DNA of 24,952 nt from Deltaproteobacteria bacterium (GCA_026996955.1 JALWJV010000070.1:1-24952), one strand, 5' to 3'. Shown: positions 16,645 through 24,181, counted from the stretch's first letter. The notes: a model not told the origin generated them from the sequence alone. Made by a program: numbers and translations.

Positions 16645-17992
16645 AAAGAATAAACCTGCTCAGATCCTGGTCCTTCATAATCTCTTCAAGGTTCTTGCGC
16701 ACGTACTGGGCTGTTATACGGATCTCCATGGGAGCAACGTCAGGTGCCTCAAACGATATCTCCTCAAGGAGTTTTTCCATAATGGTGTGAAGCCTGCGGG
16801 CCCCAATGTTTTCAGTCTTCTGGTTCACCTCATAGGCAATGCCTGCTATCTCGTTAATGGCCTCTTCTTCAAAGATGAGGTTGATGTTTTCTGTTTCCAT
16901 CAGGGCCTTGTACTGTGTTACCAGCGCATTCTCAGGCTCAGTAAGTATGCGTGCAAAATCCTTCTGGGTAAGGGAGTCAAGTTCAACCCTTATGGGAAAG
17001 CGGCCCTGGAGTTCAGGTAGCAGGTCAGACGGTTTTGCCACATGAAATGCCCCGCTTGCTATGAAGAGTATGTGGTCAGTCCTGACTATGCCGTATTTTG
17101 TGTGTACAGATGTGCCCTCAACAATGGGAAGCAGGTCACGTTGAACACCTTCACGGGATACGTCAGGGCCTGAACCGCTGCCCTTTGCAGCCACCTTGTC
17201 GATCTCATCAAGAAAGATGATGCCTGACTGCTCTACACGGGCAATTGCCTTCTTGGTAACCTTCTCCATGTCAATCAGACGCCCTGCAGCCTCCTGCTCA
17301 AGTATTTTCCTGGCCTCGGCAACTGTAACCCGCCTGCGTTTTTTCTTTTTGGGGAAGATATTTGAAAGCATATCCTGGAGGTTGCTCTGCATCTCCTCCA
17401 TGCCTGCTGCTGCAAACACTTCAACCATGGGGCCGGTAGGGTTTTGTGAAACCTGAAGCTCAACAAAACGCTCTTCAAGTTTGCCTTCCCTTAGCATCTG
17501 TCTGAATTTTTCCCTGGTGGAAGTCTCCGGCTGTGAGTCGTCTATTGCAGCAGGCACGGTTGAGGGGGGGACCAGCAGGTCTAGCAGCCGCTCCTCTGCC
17601 TGTTCCTTGGCAGCGGCCTCCACCTTTTCGGTTTCCTCTGATTTCACCATATCAACAGCCAGGTGAGTGAGGTCCCGGATCATGGATTCCACGTCTCTTC
17701 CCACATAACCCACTTCGGTAAACTTGCTTGCCTCTATTTTCAGAAACGGAGATTTGGCAAGCCTTGCCAGACGGCGCGCAATCTCTGTTTTGCCAACACC
17801 TGTCGGGCCAATCATTATGATGTTTTTGGGTGCTATCTCATCCCGAAGTGATTCCGGAACCTGCTGTCTGCGCCAGCGGTTTCTAAGGGCAATGGCTACG
17901 GATTTTTTTGCCTTGTCCTGTCCAATTATGTATTTGTTCAGCTCTTCAGTGATTTCCCTGGGAGTAAGTGGTTGCATCTCTGTGTTTTTCAC
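16643..17992 (-). CDS. hslU: ATP-dependent protease ATPase subunit HslU
   Basis: HslU is the AAA+ unfoldase ring that feeds substrates into HslV. From the GTG start chosen here the protein has 449 residues: Walker A GPTGVGKT (62-69), pore motif GYVGRD (95-100), an inserted I domain rich in acidic and later basic residues (about 110-230, with KKKKRRR), Walker B IIFLDEID (258-265) and the canonical C-terminal tail LSRFIL that docks into HslV. The GTG (17992) is preceded by AGGATAGGAAAA, the only good ribosome binding site nearby; it is followed by the typical LTPREI..YIIGQ opening. An ATG at 18055 (or TTG at 18070) would add a basic, Lys/Asn/Ser-rich extension of 21-26 residues and has no ribosome binding site. 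The stop codon overlaps a repeat element. Confidence 0.95.
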   Translation of the reverse strand: MKNTEMQPLTPREITEELNKYIIGQDKAKKSVAIALRNRWRRQQVPESLRDEIAPKNIIMIGPTGVGKTEIARRLARLAKSPFLKIEASKFTEVGYVGRDVESMIRDLTHLAVDMVKSEETEKVEAAAKEQAEERLLDLLVPPSTVPAAIDDSQPETSTREKFRQMLREGKLEERFVELQVSQNPTGPMVEVFAAAGMEEMQSNLQDMLSNIFPKKKKRRRVTVAEARKILEQEAAGRLIDMEKVTKKAIARVEQSGIIFLDEIDKVAAKGSGSGPDVSREGVQRDLLPIVEGTSVHTKYGIVRTDHILFIASGAFHVAKPSDLLPELQGRFPIRVELDSLTQKDFARILTEPENALVTQYKALMETENINLIFEEEAINEIAGIAYEVNQKTENIGARRLHTIMEKLLEEISFEAPDVAPMEIRITAQYVRKNLEEIMKDQDLSRFIL

Positions 17993-18097
17993 TTTTCCTA
18001 TCCTGACATTTTTTGATGGATTCTTAGAATTCTTGGAAATTGGGCTTTTCGGCATGAAAGCGCTATGCAAATGAGAGTGTGTAACTTTACAGGATTC

Positions 18098-18676
18098 TCA
18101 CGTTTCAAGTTCTTCAATCATAATGGAGTCGTTTGTATAGATACAGATTGATGCCGCTACCCTCAGGGCCTCTTTTGCAATGGCTCTTGCGTCAAGGTCG
18201 CTGTGTTCAATCAGTGCCATGGCAGCGGACTGTGCATAAGGGCCTCCGGAACCAATGGCAAGAATTCCCTTTTCAGGCTCTATGACATCCCCTGAACCTG
18301 AAATCAGCAGGCTGTGATCCTTGTCACACGCAACCAGCATTGCCTCAAGGCGGCGCAGGAACTTGTCCGTGCGCCACTCCTTTGCCAGTTCCACTGCAGC
18401 CCTGACCAGGTTTCCATTACATGCCTCAAGATGCGATTCCAGTTTTTCAAAAAGGGCAAAGGCATCAGCAGTTGCACCGGCAAACCCGGTAATTACGCGG
18501 TGGTTATAGAGGCGGCGAATCTTTCTTGCATTATGTTTCATGATGGTATTTCCGAGTGTCACCTGGCCATCTGCCGCTACAACCACCTTTCCTCTGTGCC
18601 TTATTGCTACAACTGTTGTGCTCCTGATATTTTGTCTTTCGTTTTGCATGTTATTCTGAGTTTTATTCTGATTCAT
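18098..18676 (-). CDS. hslV: ATP-dependent protease peptidase subunit HslV
   Basis: HslV is the proteasome-like threonine peptidase that works with HslU. The 192-residue protein contains TTVVAIRHRGKVVVAADGQVT, with Thr20 at the position of the catalytic N-terminal Thr, then KIRRLYN, GFAGATADAF, ELAKEWRTDK, GSGDVIEP and IGSGGPYA. In most HslV the Thr follows the initiator Met directly or after a few residues. Here a 19-residue, Gln/Asn-rich propeptide precedes it, so self-cleavage would be needed. ATG at 18676 is supported by AGGA 10 nt upstream (within xerC). An internal ATG at 18649 would leave a 10-residue propeptide but has no good ribosome binding site. The start overlaps the xerC end by 14 bp. 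Confidence 0.95.
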   Translation of the reverse strand: MNQNKTQNNMQNERQNIRSTTVVAIRHRGKVVVAADGQVTLGNTIMKHNARKIRRLYNHRVITGFAGATADAFALFEKLESHLEACNGNLVRAAVELAKEWRTDKFLRRLEAMLVACDKDHSLLISGSGDVIEPEKGILAIGSGGPYAQSAAMALIEHSDLDARAIAKEALRVAASICIYTNDSIMIEELET

Positions 18677-19646
18677 GTTCAGTCTGTCCTGTCCCGGTAG
18701 AGGCTTCCTGTTTTTTTACTGCCCTTGGATGGGCTGAAGTATAGACTTCTGAAAGCCTGCCAAGGTCGAGATGAGTATATTTTTGAGTTGTGGCAAGGCT
18801 CACATGCCCCAGAAGTTCCTGTATTGACCTAAGATCTGCACCTGACTCCAGCAGGTGTGTTGCCATGGAATGTCTGAATGCGTGCGGGGTAACCGGCTGG
18901 CTTATCCCTGTTTCAAGCCTTCGCTTCTCCACAACCCTCTGTATGCCCCTTGTGGTGAACCTAGTGCCCAGCCGGTTTATGAAAAGAGCCTGTTCCTCAG
19001 GTCTTCGTCTTTTATTAAGCATTGAATCCCTTGCGGGCAAGTAATTTTTTAGGGCCTCTGCTGCATGTGTGCCAAAGGGTACCACCCTTTCCTTGCTGCC
19101 CTTACCCCTTACCCTAATCATTTCAGGTGAGAAGGAGAGGGCTGAAACATCAAGCCCGGCAAGTTCACTGACCCTGACTCCAGCACTGTAAAGAAGTTCC
19201 AGAATTGCCCTGTCCCGCAGGGAGAAGAAATCCTCCCCGGTTTTGCGTTCAACCATCTGCACAGCCTGTCCGATAGAGAGATATGGAGGCAGGGAAGGTC
19301 CGGTTTTGGGGGAACTGATGCCCTCTGCAGGGTTTGATGAACACAACTCCTGGCGCTGCATAAACCTGAAAAAACTCCTCAGGGAGGACAGTTTCCTCCT
19401 GAGGGATGTCTGTTTTGCCCCCTGTTTTCGAAGGTTCGCAAGCCATAGTCTTATATCAGCGGTGGTAACCTGGGTAACTTTTCGTCCGGGTTTAAAGGAA
19501 AAAAATGTGGTTATGTCCCTGCTGTATGCATCAATGGTGTGGCTGGACGCGTTTAACTCGGAGCGCAGATACTCTATGAATAGATCAAGCTCGTTTTTTA
19601 TCTGAGAATTTGACCGGTTATTTATTTGGCAATTTTTATCAGGCAT
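18663..19646 (-). CDS. xerC: Tyrosine recombinase XerC
   Basis: XerC-type recombinases resolve chromosome dimers at dif with XerD. From ATG 19646 the protein has 327 residues. A SAM-like core-binding domain covers about 15-100. The catalytic domain has Arg158 (AGVRVSEL), Lys in GKGSKER, His255 and Arg258 (HAFRH), His281 (LLGHVSL) and nucleophile Tyr290 (TTQKYTH): the full R-K-H-R-H-Y set. The sequence alone does not separate XerC from XerD; XerC is chosen because xerC-hslV-hslU (codV-clpQ-clpY) is a known neighbourhood. A TTG at 19655 would add three residues. No clear ribosome binding site is seen. This is the first gene of a four-gene minus-strand run. Confidence 0.88.
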   Translation of the reverse strand: MPDKNCQINNRSNSQIKNELDLFIEYLRSELNASSHTIDAYSRDITTFFSFKPGRKVTQVTTADIRLWLANLRKQGAKQTSLRRKLSSLRSFFRFMQRQELCSSNPAEGISSPKTGPSLPPYLSIGQAVQMVERKTGEDFFSLRDRAILELLYSAGVRVSELAGLDVSALSFSPEMIRVRGKGSKERVVPFGTHAAEALKNYLPARDSMLNKRRRPEEQALFINRLGTRFTTRGIQRVVEKRRLETGISQPVTPHAFRHSMATHLLESGADLRSIQELLGHVSLATTQKYTHLDLGRLSEVYTSAHPRAVKKQEASTGTGQTEHESE

Positions 19647-19693
19647 GGTTGACAACTAAAGGGGACTGTATCTATTCACTAACCTCAATTACC

Positions 19694-19698
19694 ATCAA
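19694..19698. repeat. Left target-site duplication (ATCAA)
   Basis: ATCAA directly abuts the left terminal repeat of the 208-bp element; the same pentamer abuts its right end at 19907-19911. Confidence 0.65.
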
Positions 19699-19906
19699 CC
19701 TAGATTGAGCGTTTCAAAATCTGGAAAATTGTTTTTTCAACGAAATTAAAAGGAGTTACGTCGATTATAGCTTTCCAGTTTTGAAACCCTTCGGGATTGC
19801 CGTATTTACTGCATCTCCTTTGTCAGAGGAATTCCCATATAGCCGACTATTATGGGAATTCCTCTTTCGCGGATCTGCAGCAAATTCGACAATCGCTCAA
19901 TCTAGG
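19699..19906. mobile_element. 208-bp MITE, IS1380-like ends
   Basis: Perfect 13-bp terminal inverted repeats: CCTAGATTGAGCG (19699-19711) and CGCTCAATCTAGG (19894-19906). A 5-bp direct repeat ATCAA flanks both ends. Inside are two more inverted repeats: GTTTCAAAATCTGGAAA (19711-19727) with TTTCCAGTTTTGAAAC (19772-19787), one bulged base, and the perfect 15-bp pair AGAGGAATTCCCATA / TATGGGAATTCCTCT (19825-19839, 19851-19865). There is no coding capacity. The end sequence begins like the ISEcp1 left end (CCTAGATT), and that IS1380-family element makes 5-bp duplications, so mobilisation by an IS1380-type transposase is a reasonable inference. It sits between the divergent xerC and dprA genes and could insulate or alter their promoters. 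Confidence 0.8.
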
Positions 19907-19911
19907 ATCAA
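19907..19911. repeat. Right target-site duplication (ATCAA)
   Basis: Second copy of the ATCAA pentamer, directly after the right terminal repeat of the 208-bp element. Confidence 0.65.
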
Positions 19912-19941
19912 TATGCTGAACAGTTACAGCGGATTTTGCTT

Positions 19942-19970
19942 TTGACCCTTTAGCCTTCATTATATATGTT
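19942..19970 (+). promoter_or_regulatory. Candidate promoter of dprA-topA
   Basis: TTGACC (19942-19947, five of six consensus bases) and TATGTT (19965-19970, four of six) are 17 bp apart. Start of transcription would fall near 19977, giving a leader of about 87 nt before dprA. It lies 35 bp outside the right end of the 208-bp element. The remainder of the xerC-dprA gap (19656-20063) outside the element holds nothing else that I recognise. Confidence 0.4.
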
Positions 19971-20063
19971 ACAGTGATGAAATGCACGTTTCATGCTTTC
20001 CGTACTCTTCATACAGGATGGATGTGACCCGAAACCGCACTCAAACCGGATTATTCGCGCTAA

Positions 20064-21227
20064 ATGGCATACCTCACAGATTCTCAGGAAATACTGGCAT
20101 GGCTTGCCCTTGATCTTGCCCACGGCATGGGGCACAGGAGCATTGAACGGCTTGTAAGGCGGTTTGGCTCTGCGTCCGGGGTGTGGAGTGCTTCCAGGCA
20201 TGAGCTTTCAGCAGTTTCAGGTGTGTCATCCACAGCCCTTGATGCCCTCCGCAATGGGCCGGATATGAGACAGGCAGAGAAGGCGGCCCGTATTCTGGAA
20301 GATTCCGGCTCATGGATCATGACATTCCTGGATGAGGATTACCCCTTAAAGCTTTCTGCAATTCCGGATTTCCCTGCAATACTTTATGGAAAAGGGGACA
20401 GAAAGGCACTGTCAGCCGCGGCAGTTGCAATTGTTGGCTCAAGGGCAGCCTCTTCATACGGACGGCGTGCAGCAGCAGTCATAGCCTCAGGACTTGCGTC
20501 AAAGGGTATCTGTGTGGTATCAGGTTTAGCCCTTGGAATAGATTCTGCTTCCCACATGGCATGTCTGGATGCAGGAGGGATCACTGTTGCTGTAAAGGGG
20601 TGTGGAATTAACATCAACTATCCTGTTCGCAACAGGGAGCTGGAACAGCATATTTCAGAAGGAGGTGCGGTTATCACCGAATTTCCCCCTGATGCTGCTC
20701 CGGAGCCTCGAAATTTTCCAAGGAGAAACCGCATTATAAGCGGGCTTTCTGCTGGAGTGGTAGTGATTGAGGCGAGCCTTAAGAGCGGCTCCCTGATTAC
20801 TGCCTCCACTGCACTGGAGCAGGGCCGGGAGGTAATGGCGGTCCCTGGCAGCATATTTTCCTTTAACAGCGCAGGCACGCACTGGCTGATCAGGCAGGGG
20901 GCAGCACTCGTTGCTGATGCCAACGAGGTGGTTGATTCCCTTGGCAGACAGTTGCACCTGGTACAAGAGTCTCCAGACGATTCGGGTGAATCTGCTGTTA
21001 ATGTTGAGGAAGACAGTGCTGGTGAAGGTCAGCATGTTGAGGTTGCCGGACTTTCAGGCAAAGAGCAAAACCTTTATGAAAACATAGAAAACGAACCGCT
21101 GCATATTGACGAACTGTGTGCAATAAGCGGGCTGTCTGCTGGAGAGGCTGCAGCCCTGCTGGTGCAGCTTGAGTTAAAAGGGCTTGTGGAAGCCCTTCCG
21201 GGGCAGATGTATCAGAAATCACATTAG
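20064..21227 (+). CDS. dprA: DNA-processing protein DprA (Smf)
   Basis: DprA binds incoming single-stranded DNA and loads RecA during transformation. The 387-residue protein has an N-terminal helix-hairpin-helix/SAM-like part (about 5-75), then the Rossmann-like core: VAIVGSRAASSYGRR, VVSGLALGIDSASHMACLDAGG, NINYPVRN, VITEFPP, NFPRRNRIISGLSAGVVVIEASLKSGSLITA and ALEQGREVMAVPGSI. A linker rich in Glu/Ser (about 300-330) leads to a C-terminal winged-helix domain (about 330-385, LHIDELCAISGLSAGEAAALLVQLELKG). All core motifs are intact. ATG at 20064 has only a weak ribosome binding site. topA follows after 44 bp, a common pairing in bacteria. DprA is present in many bacteria not known to be transformable. 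Confidence 0.95.
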   Translation: MAYLTDSQEILAWLALDLAHGMGHRSIERLVRRFGSASGVWSASRHELSAVSGVSSTALDALRNGPDMRQAEKAARILEDSGSWIMTFLDEDYPLKLSAIPDFPAILYGKGDRKALSAAAVAIVGSRAASSYGRRAAAVIASGLASKGICVVSGLALGIDSASHMACLDAGGITVAVKGCGININYPVRNRELEQHISEGGAVITEFPPDAAPEPRNFPRRNRIISGLSAGVVVIEASLKSGSLITASTALEQGREVMAVPGSIFSFNSAGTHWLIRQGAALVADANEVVDSLGRQLHLVQESPDDSGESAVNVEEDSAGEGQHVEVAGLSGKEQNLYENIENEPLHIDELCAISGLSAGEAAALLVQLELKGLVEALPGQMYQKSH

Positions 21228-21271
21228 TACCTCTGCCCAGACAGAAAAATATTTCAAATCCAGAGCGAAAC

Positions 21272-23551
21272 ATGAAAAAAGGTCTTGTAATAGTGGAATC
21301 ACCTACAAAGGTGAGAACTCTGAAAAAATATCTTGGTAAAGATTACGATGTAAAGGCATCGGTGGGGCACATCAAGGACCTGCCCCGAAAGCGTCTTGGT
21401 GTTGATAAAGAGCATGATTTTCAGCCTGAATACGAGGTGATCAAGGGAAAGGGCAAGATTATCAAGGAGCTTAAATCAGCAGCAAACAAGGTGGAGGATG
21501 TCTATCTTGCCCCGGACCCTGACCGCGAGGGTGAGGCGATTGCCTGGCATATAGCCCAGGAGCTCAAGCCTGCAAGGAACAGGAAAAGGCGTTTTCACAG
21601 GGTGCTTTTTCATGAGCTTACTGCCCCTGCCATTCGTGAGGCCATTAAGAAGCCAGGGGAACTGGATCATCACCGGTTTGAGTCTCAGCAGGCACGAAGG
21701 ATTCTGGACAGGCTGGTGGGGTATGAGATCTCCCCCCTCCTGTGGGACAAGGTGCGCCGGGGGCTTTCCGCAGGAAGGGTGCAGTCTGTTGCGGTCAGGC
21801 TGATCTGTGACAGGGAACGGGAGATACAGGCCTTTGTTCCTGAAGAGTACTGGTCAATAAATGCAACTCTTGAAGGTGATGTTCCTCCCCCGTTTAAGGC
21901 TGCTGTTGCGGCATTCAGGGGTAAAAAGCTCAAAATCTCTGACGGAGATCAGGCAAACGGCATTGTCAAGGCCCTTGAGTCATCAGAGTTCAGGGTAAAG
22001 GATGTAAAGAAGCGGCAGAAGAAGCGCAATCCGTATCCGCCTTTTATCACCAGCACTATGCAGCAGGACGCAGCCAGGAGGCTTGGGTTTTCTGCAAAGA
22101 AGACCATGATGCTTGCCCAGAAGCTTTATGAGGGTGTTGAAGTGGGGAGTGAAGGGCCGGTTGGTCTCATCACTTACATGAGGACTGACTCTACCCGTGT
22201 GGCAGATGAGGCAGTAAAGGAGGCACGGGAGTTCATTCAGCAGAAATATGGCAAGGAGTACGTGCCTGAACGGGCACCAAGATACAAGAAGGGCAAGGCG
22301 GCACAGGACGCCCATGAGGCCATTCGTCCTACCTCAGTTGCAAGACATCCTGATGAAATGGAGGCATATCTTGAGCGTGATGCTGCAAGGCTGTACCGGC
22401 TTATATGGTCGAGATTTGTAGCCTCACAGATGGCTCCTGCCATACTTGATCAGACTACTATTATAATAGAAGCCGGGGAGTACCAGTTAAGGGCAACCGG
22501 AAGCATAATGCGTTTTAAGGGTTTTACTGAGCTGTATGAGGACGTAAGACCCAAAAAGAGTGGCAAGGAAGGTGAGGAGTCAGGCGTTCTTCCTGACATC
22601 AAGGCAGGAGATGTGCTGAAGCTGCTGAAACTTGAACCCAAACAGCACTTCACCCAGCCGCCGCCGCGTTATTCAGAGGCAAGCCTTATCAAGGCGCTGG
22701 AGGAAAACGGCATTGGCCGCCCAAGCACCTACGCAACCATTCTTTCCACCATACAGGACAAAGAGTATGTAAAACTGGAGAATAAACGTTTTTATCCCAC
22801 AGAACTAGGCTTTCTTGTAACCGATCTGTTAACTCATCACTTTCCTGAGATACTTGACGCAAGGTTTACAGCAGCCCTTGAAAAGGAGCTTGACGGCATT
22901 GAAGAAGGGGCCGTCTCCTGGGTAGATGTCCTTAAGCGCTTTTATGAGCTGTTTTCCCAGAGGCTTGCCACCGCAAAGAAGGAGATGAAGTCCGTCAAGG
23001 CTTCAGGTGTGCCTTCAGGGATTAAGTGCGAAAAGTGCGGGGAGGAGATGGTTATCAAGTACGGCAGGGCAGGCGAGTTTCTGGCATGTTCGGCATATCC
23101 TGAGTGCAAGAATACCAAGGATTTTACCCGGGACGAATCGGGTAATGTCAAGGTGGTGGAGAAGAAGGATCAGGAGACAGGGTTTGTATGCAAGAAGTGT
23201 GGCAGCCCAATGGTGCTGAAAAAGGGTCGGTTTGGCGAGTTTCTTGCGTGTTCAGCATATCCGGATTGTAGAAATACCATGCCAGTACCTACAGGAGTGA
23301 AGTGCCCTGAAGAGGGATGCGATGGTGATATTGTCAAAAAGAGCAGCAGGCGGGGCAAGACCTTTTATGGCTGCTCAAAATATCCGGAGTGCAAATATGC
23401 ATCCTGGGAAAGGCCGGTTGCCGAGAAGTGTCCTGCCTGCGACTCTCCTATACTGGTTGTTACCAGTGAGCAGGAGGGTGTGCAGAGCCTGAAATGCCCT
23501 AACAAGAACTGCGGATACAGGGCCAAGGTAAGTCTTGATAAAAAAGATTAA
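21272..23551 (+). CDS. topA: DNA topoisomerase I
   Basis: TopA is a type IA topoisomerase that relaxes negative supercoils. The 759-residue protein opens with the Toprim domain (LVIVESPTK with Glu9, and DPDREGE at 82-88). The active-site Tyr302 lies in GLITYMRTDSTR. The cleavage/strand-passage domains run to about residue 585. Four C-terminal cysteine zinc-ribbon motifs follow: CEKC..CSAYPEC, CKKC..CSAYPDC, CPEEGC..CSKYPEC and CPAC..CPNKNC. The first two are near-repeats of each other (GEFLACSAYP). The length and domain set are standard. It is co-directional with dprA, and the rRNA promoter P1 begins only 8 bp after its stop, with no terminator between, so topA transcripts may run into the rRNA leader. 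Confidence 0.97.
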   Translation: MKKGLVIVESPTKVRTLKKYLGKDYDVKASVGHIKDLPRKRLGVDKEHDFQPEYEVIKGKGKIIKELKSAANKVEDVYLAPDPDREGEAIAWHIAQELKPARNRKRRFHRVLFHELTAPAIREAIKKPGELDHHRFESQQARRILDRLVGYEISPLLWDKVRRGLSAGRVQSVAVRLICDREREIQAFVPEEYWSINATLEGDVPPPFKAAVAAFRGKKLKISDGDQANGIVKALESSEFRVKDVKKRQKKRNPYPPFITSTMQQDAARRLGFSAKKTMMLAQKLYEGVEVGSEGPVGLITYMRTDSTRVADEAVKEAREFIQQKYGKEYVPERAPRYKKGKAAQDAHEAIRPTSVARHPDEMEAYLERDAARLYRLIWSRFVASQMAPAILDQTTIIIEAGEYQLRATGSIMRFKGFTELYEDVRPKKSGKEGEESGVLPDIKAGDVLKLLKLEPKQHFTQPPPRYSEASLIKALEENGIGRPSTYATILSTIQDKEYVKLENKRFYPTELGFLVTDLLTHHFPEILDARFTAALEKELDGIEEGAVSWVDVLKRFYELFSQRLATAKKEMKSVKASGVPSGIKCEKCGEEMVIKYGRAGEFLACSAYPECKNTKDFTRDESGNVKVVEKKDQETGFVCKKCGSPMVLKKGRFGEFLACSAYPDCRNTMPVPTGVKCPEEGCDGDIVKKSSRRGKTFYGCSKYPECKYASWERPVAEKCPACDSPILVVTSEQEGVQSLKCPNKNCGYRAKVSLDKKD

Positions 23552-23558
23552 GATTTTC

Positions 23559-23625
23559 CTTGCATCCTGATTGAAAGCGGTATATAAAGCTCAGGCTCGA
23601 TTGATGAGGGGCGTTTCAGGCGGCT
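23559..23625 (+). repeat. 67-bp perfect direct repeat, copy 1 (carries rRNA promoter P1)
   Basis: Bases 23559-23625 are identical to 23767-23833. The unit covers the -35, the spacer, the -10 and about 37 bp of the initial transcribed region. The copies are 208 bp apart, start to start. Confidence 0.92.
23560..23588 (+). promoter_or_regulatory. rRNA operon promoter P1
   Basis: TTGCAT (23560-23565) and TATAAA (23583-23588), spacer 17 bp. An A/T-rich stretch just upstream, inside the end of topA, could serve as an UP element. It begins 8 bp after the topA stop codon. Confidence 0.75.
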
Positions 23626-23766
23626 GACGAAAAAGTGCATAGTATTAAAGGCACCGGCTCAGCTGCAGAAAAAGCCTTTGTAGATTCAGATCAATCGTCA
23701 CCTTGAGGGGCGAAAAAGACCCTGTACGATGTAAGGACAAAGAAGAAAATTTTTTTTCAAAAAGTT

Positions 23767-23833
23767 CTTGCATCCTGATTGAAAGCGGTATATAAAGCTC
23801 AGGCTCGATTGATGAGGGGCGTTTCAGGCGGCT
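23767..23833 (+). repeat. 67-bp perfect direct repeat, copy 2 (carries rRNA promoter P2)
   Basis: Second identical copy of the 67-bp unit that holds promoter P1. The flanks differ: an A/T-rich tract (AAAATTTTTTTTCAAAAA) precedes this copy. Confidence 0.92.
23768..23796 (+). promoter_or_regulatory. rRNA operon promoter P2
   Basis: TTGCAT (23768-23773) and TATAAA (23791-23796), spacer 17 bp, identical to P1. The strong A/T tract at about 23740-23766 sits where an UP element would be, so P2 may be the stronger copy. Confidence 0.78.
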
Positions 23834-23945
23834 AAAACAGGTAAGACGGAACAGAACTGAATGGCTGCCGGTAATAGCCTCAACAATGAAAGATCAAGAA
23901 GAGCAAATCCTGAAACCGCAGGATGAAAAATTGATAAAAAAACGC

Positions 23946-23974
23946 TTGCATCGATTTTCGATGTAGTGTATATA
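23946..23974 (+). promoter_or_regulatory. rRNA operon promoter P3
   Basis: TTGCAT (23946-23951) and TATATA (23969-23974), spacer 17 bp, with AAAAAAACGC upstream. It shares its -35 with P1 and P2 but has a different spacer, which forms with the -35 a palindrome CATCGA-TTT-TCGATG (23949-23963). It would give a leader of about 200 nt before 16S rRNA. Confidence 0.75.
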
Positions 23975-24068
23975 CCTTGAGCCTCTAACGAGGAGCCAAA
24001 AATGCTCGAGGCGAAAAAAATAAAAAAGTCCCTTGACGAAACAGGTAAGAGTAATTAGCTTATCTGAC

Positions 24069-24117
24069 GCCGCACAGAAAAGCGGCACTAACAAGAGTCG
24101 ATCTTTGAAAACTGAAT
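24069..24117 (+). promoter_or_regulatory. boxB/boxA-like antitermination leader of the rRNA operon
   Basis: A hairpin GCCGC/GCGGC (24069-24073, 24082-24086) is followed 12 nt later by CGATCTTTGAAAACTGAAT (24099-24117), which resembles rRNA boxA elements that bind NusB/NusE. This order, a stem-loop then boxA, matches known rRNA leaders. A further hairpin ACCGTG/CACGGT lies at 24154-24172, just before mature 16S, and may help 5' processing. Confidence 0.6.
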
Positions 24118-24181
24118 AGTGTCAGACAGGTAACATACAAAACAGCTAAATTCACCGTGCTAACAACACGGTTCCCAGATT

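Noticed and set aside
18314..18700. Plus-strand open frame of 128 codons opposite hslV
   Set aside because: It is antisense to a complete, well-conserved hslV and has no independent support.
22990..23530. Repeated DNA in the topA 3' end as a possible insertion or duplication
   Set aside because: The similarity comes from the successive zinc-ribbon motifs normal for the TopA C-terminus.
24033..24061. A possible fourth rRNA promoter (TTGACG, then TAGCTT)
   Set aside because: The -35 and the A-rich upstream tract are good, but no acceptable -10 stands 16-18 bp downstream.
23552..24181. Possible tRNA gene or small protein gene between topA and 16S rRNA
   Set aside because: No cloverleaf or convincing open frame is present; the region is explained by promoters and the rRNA leader.
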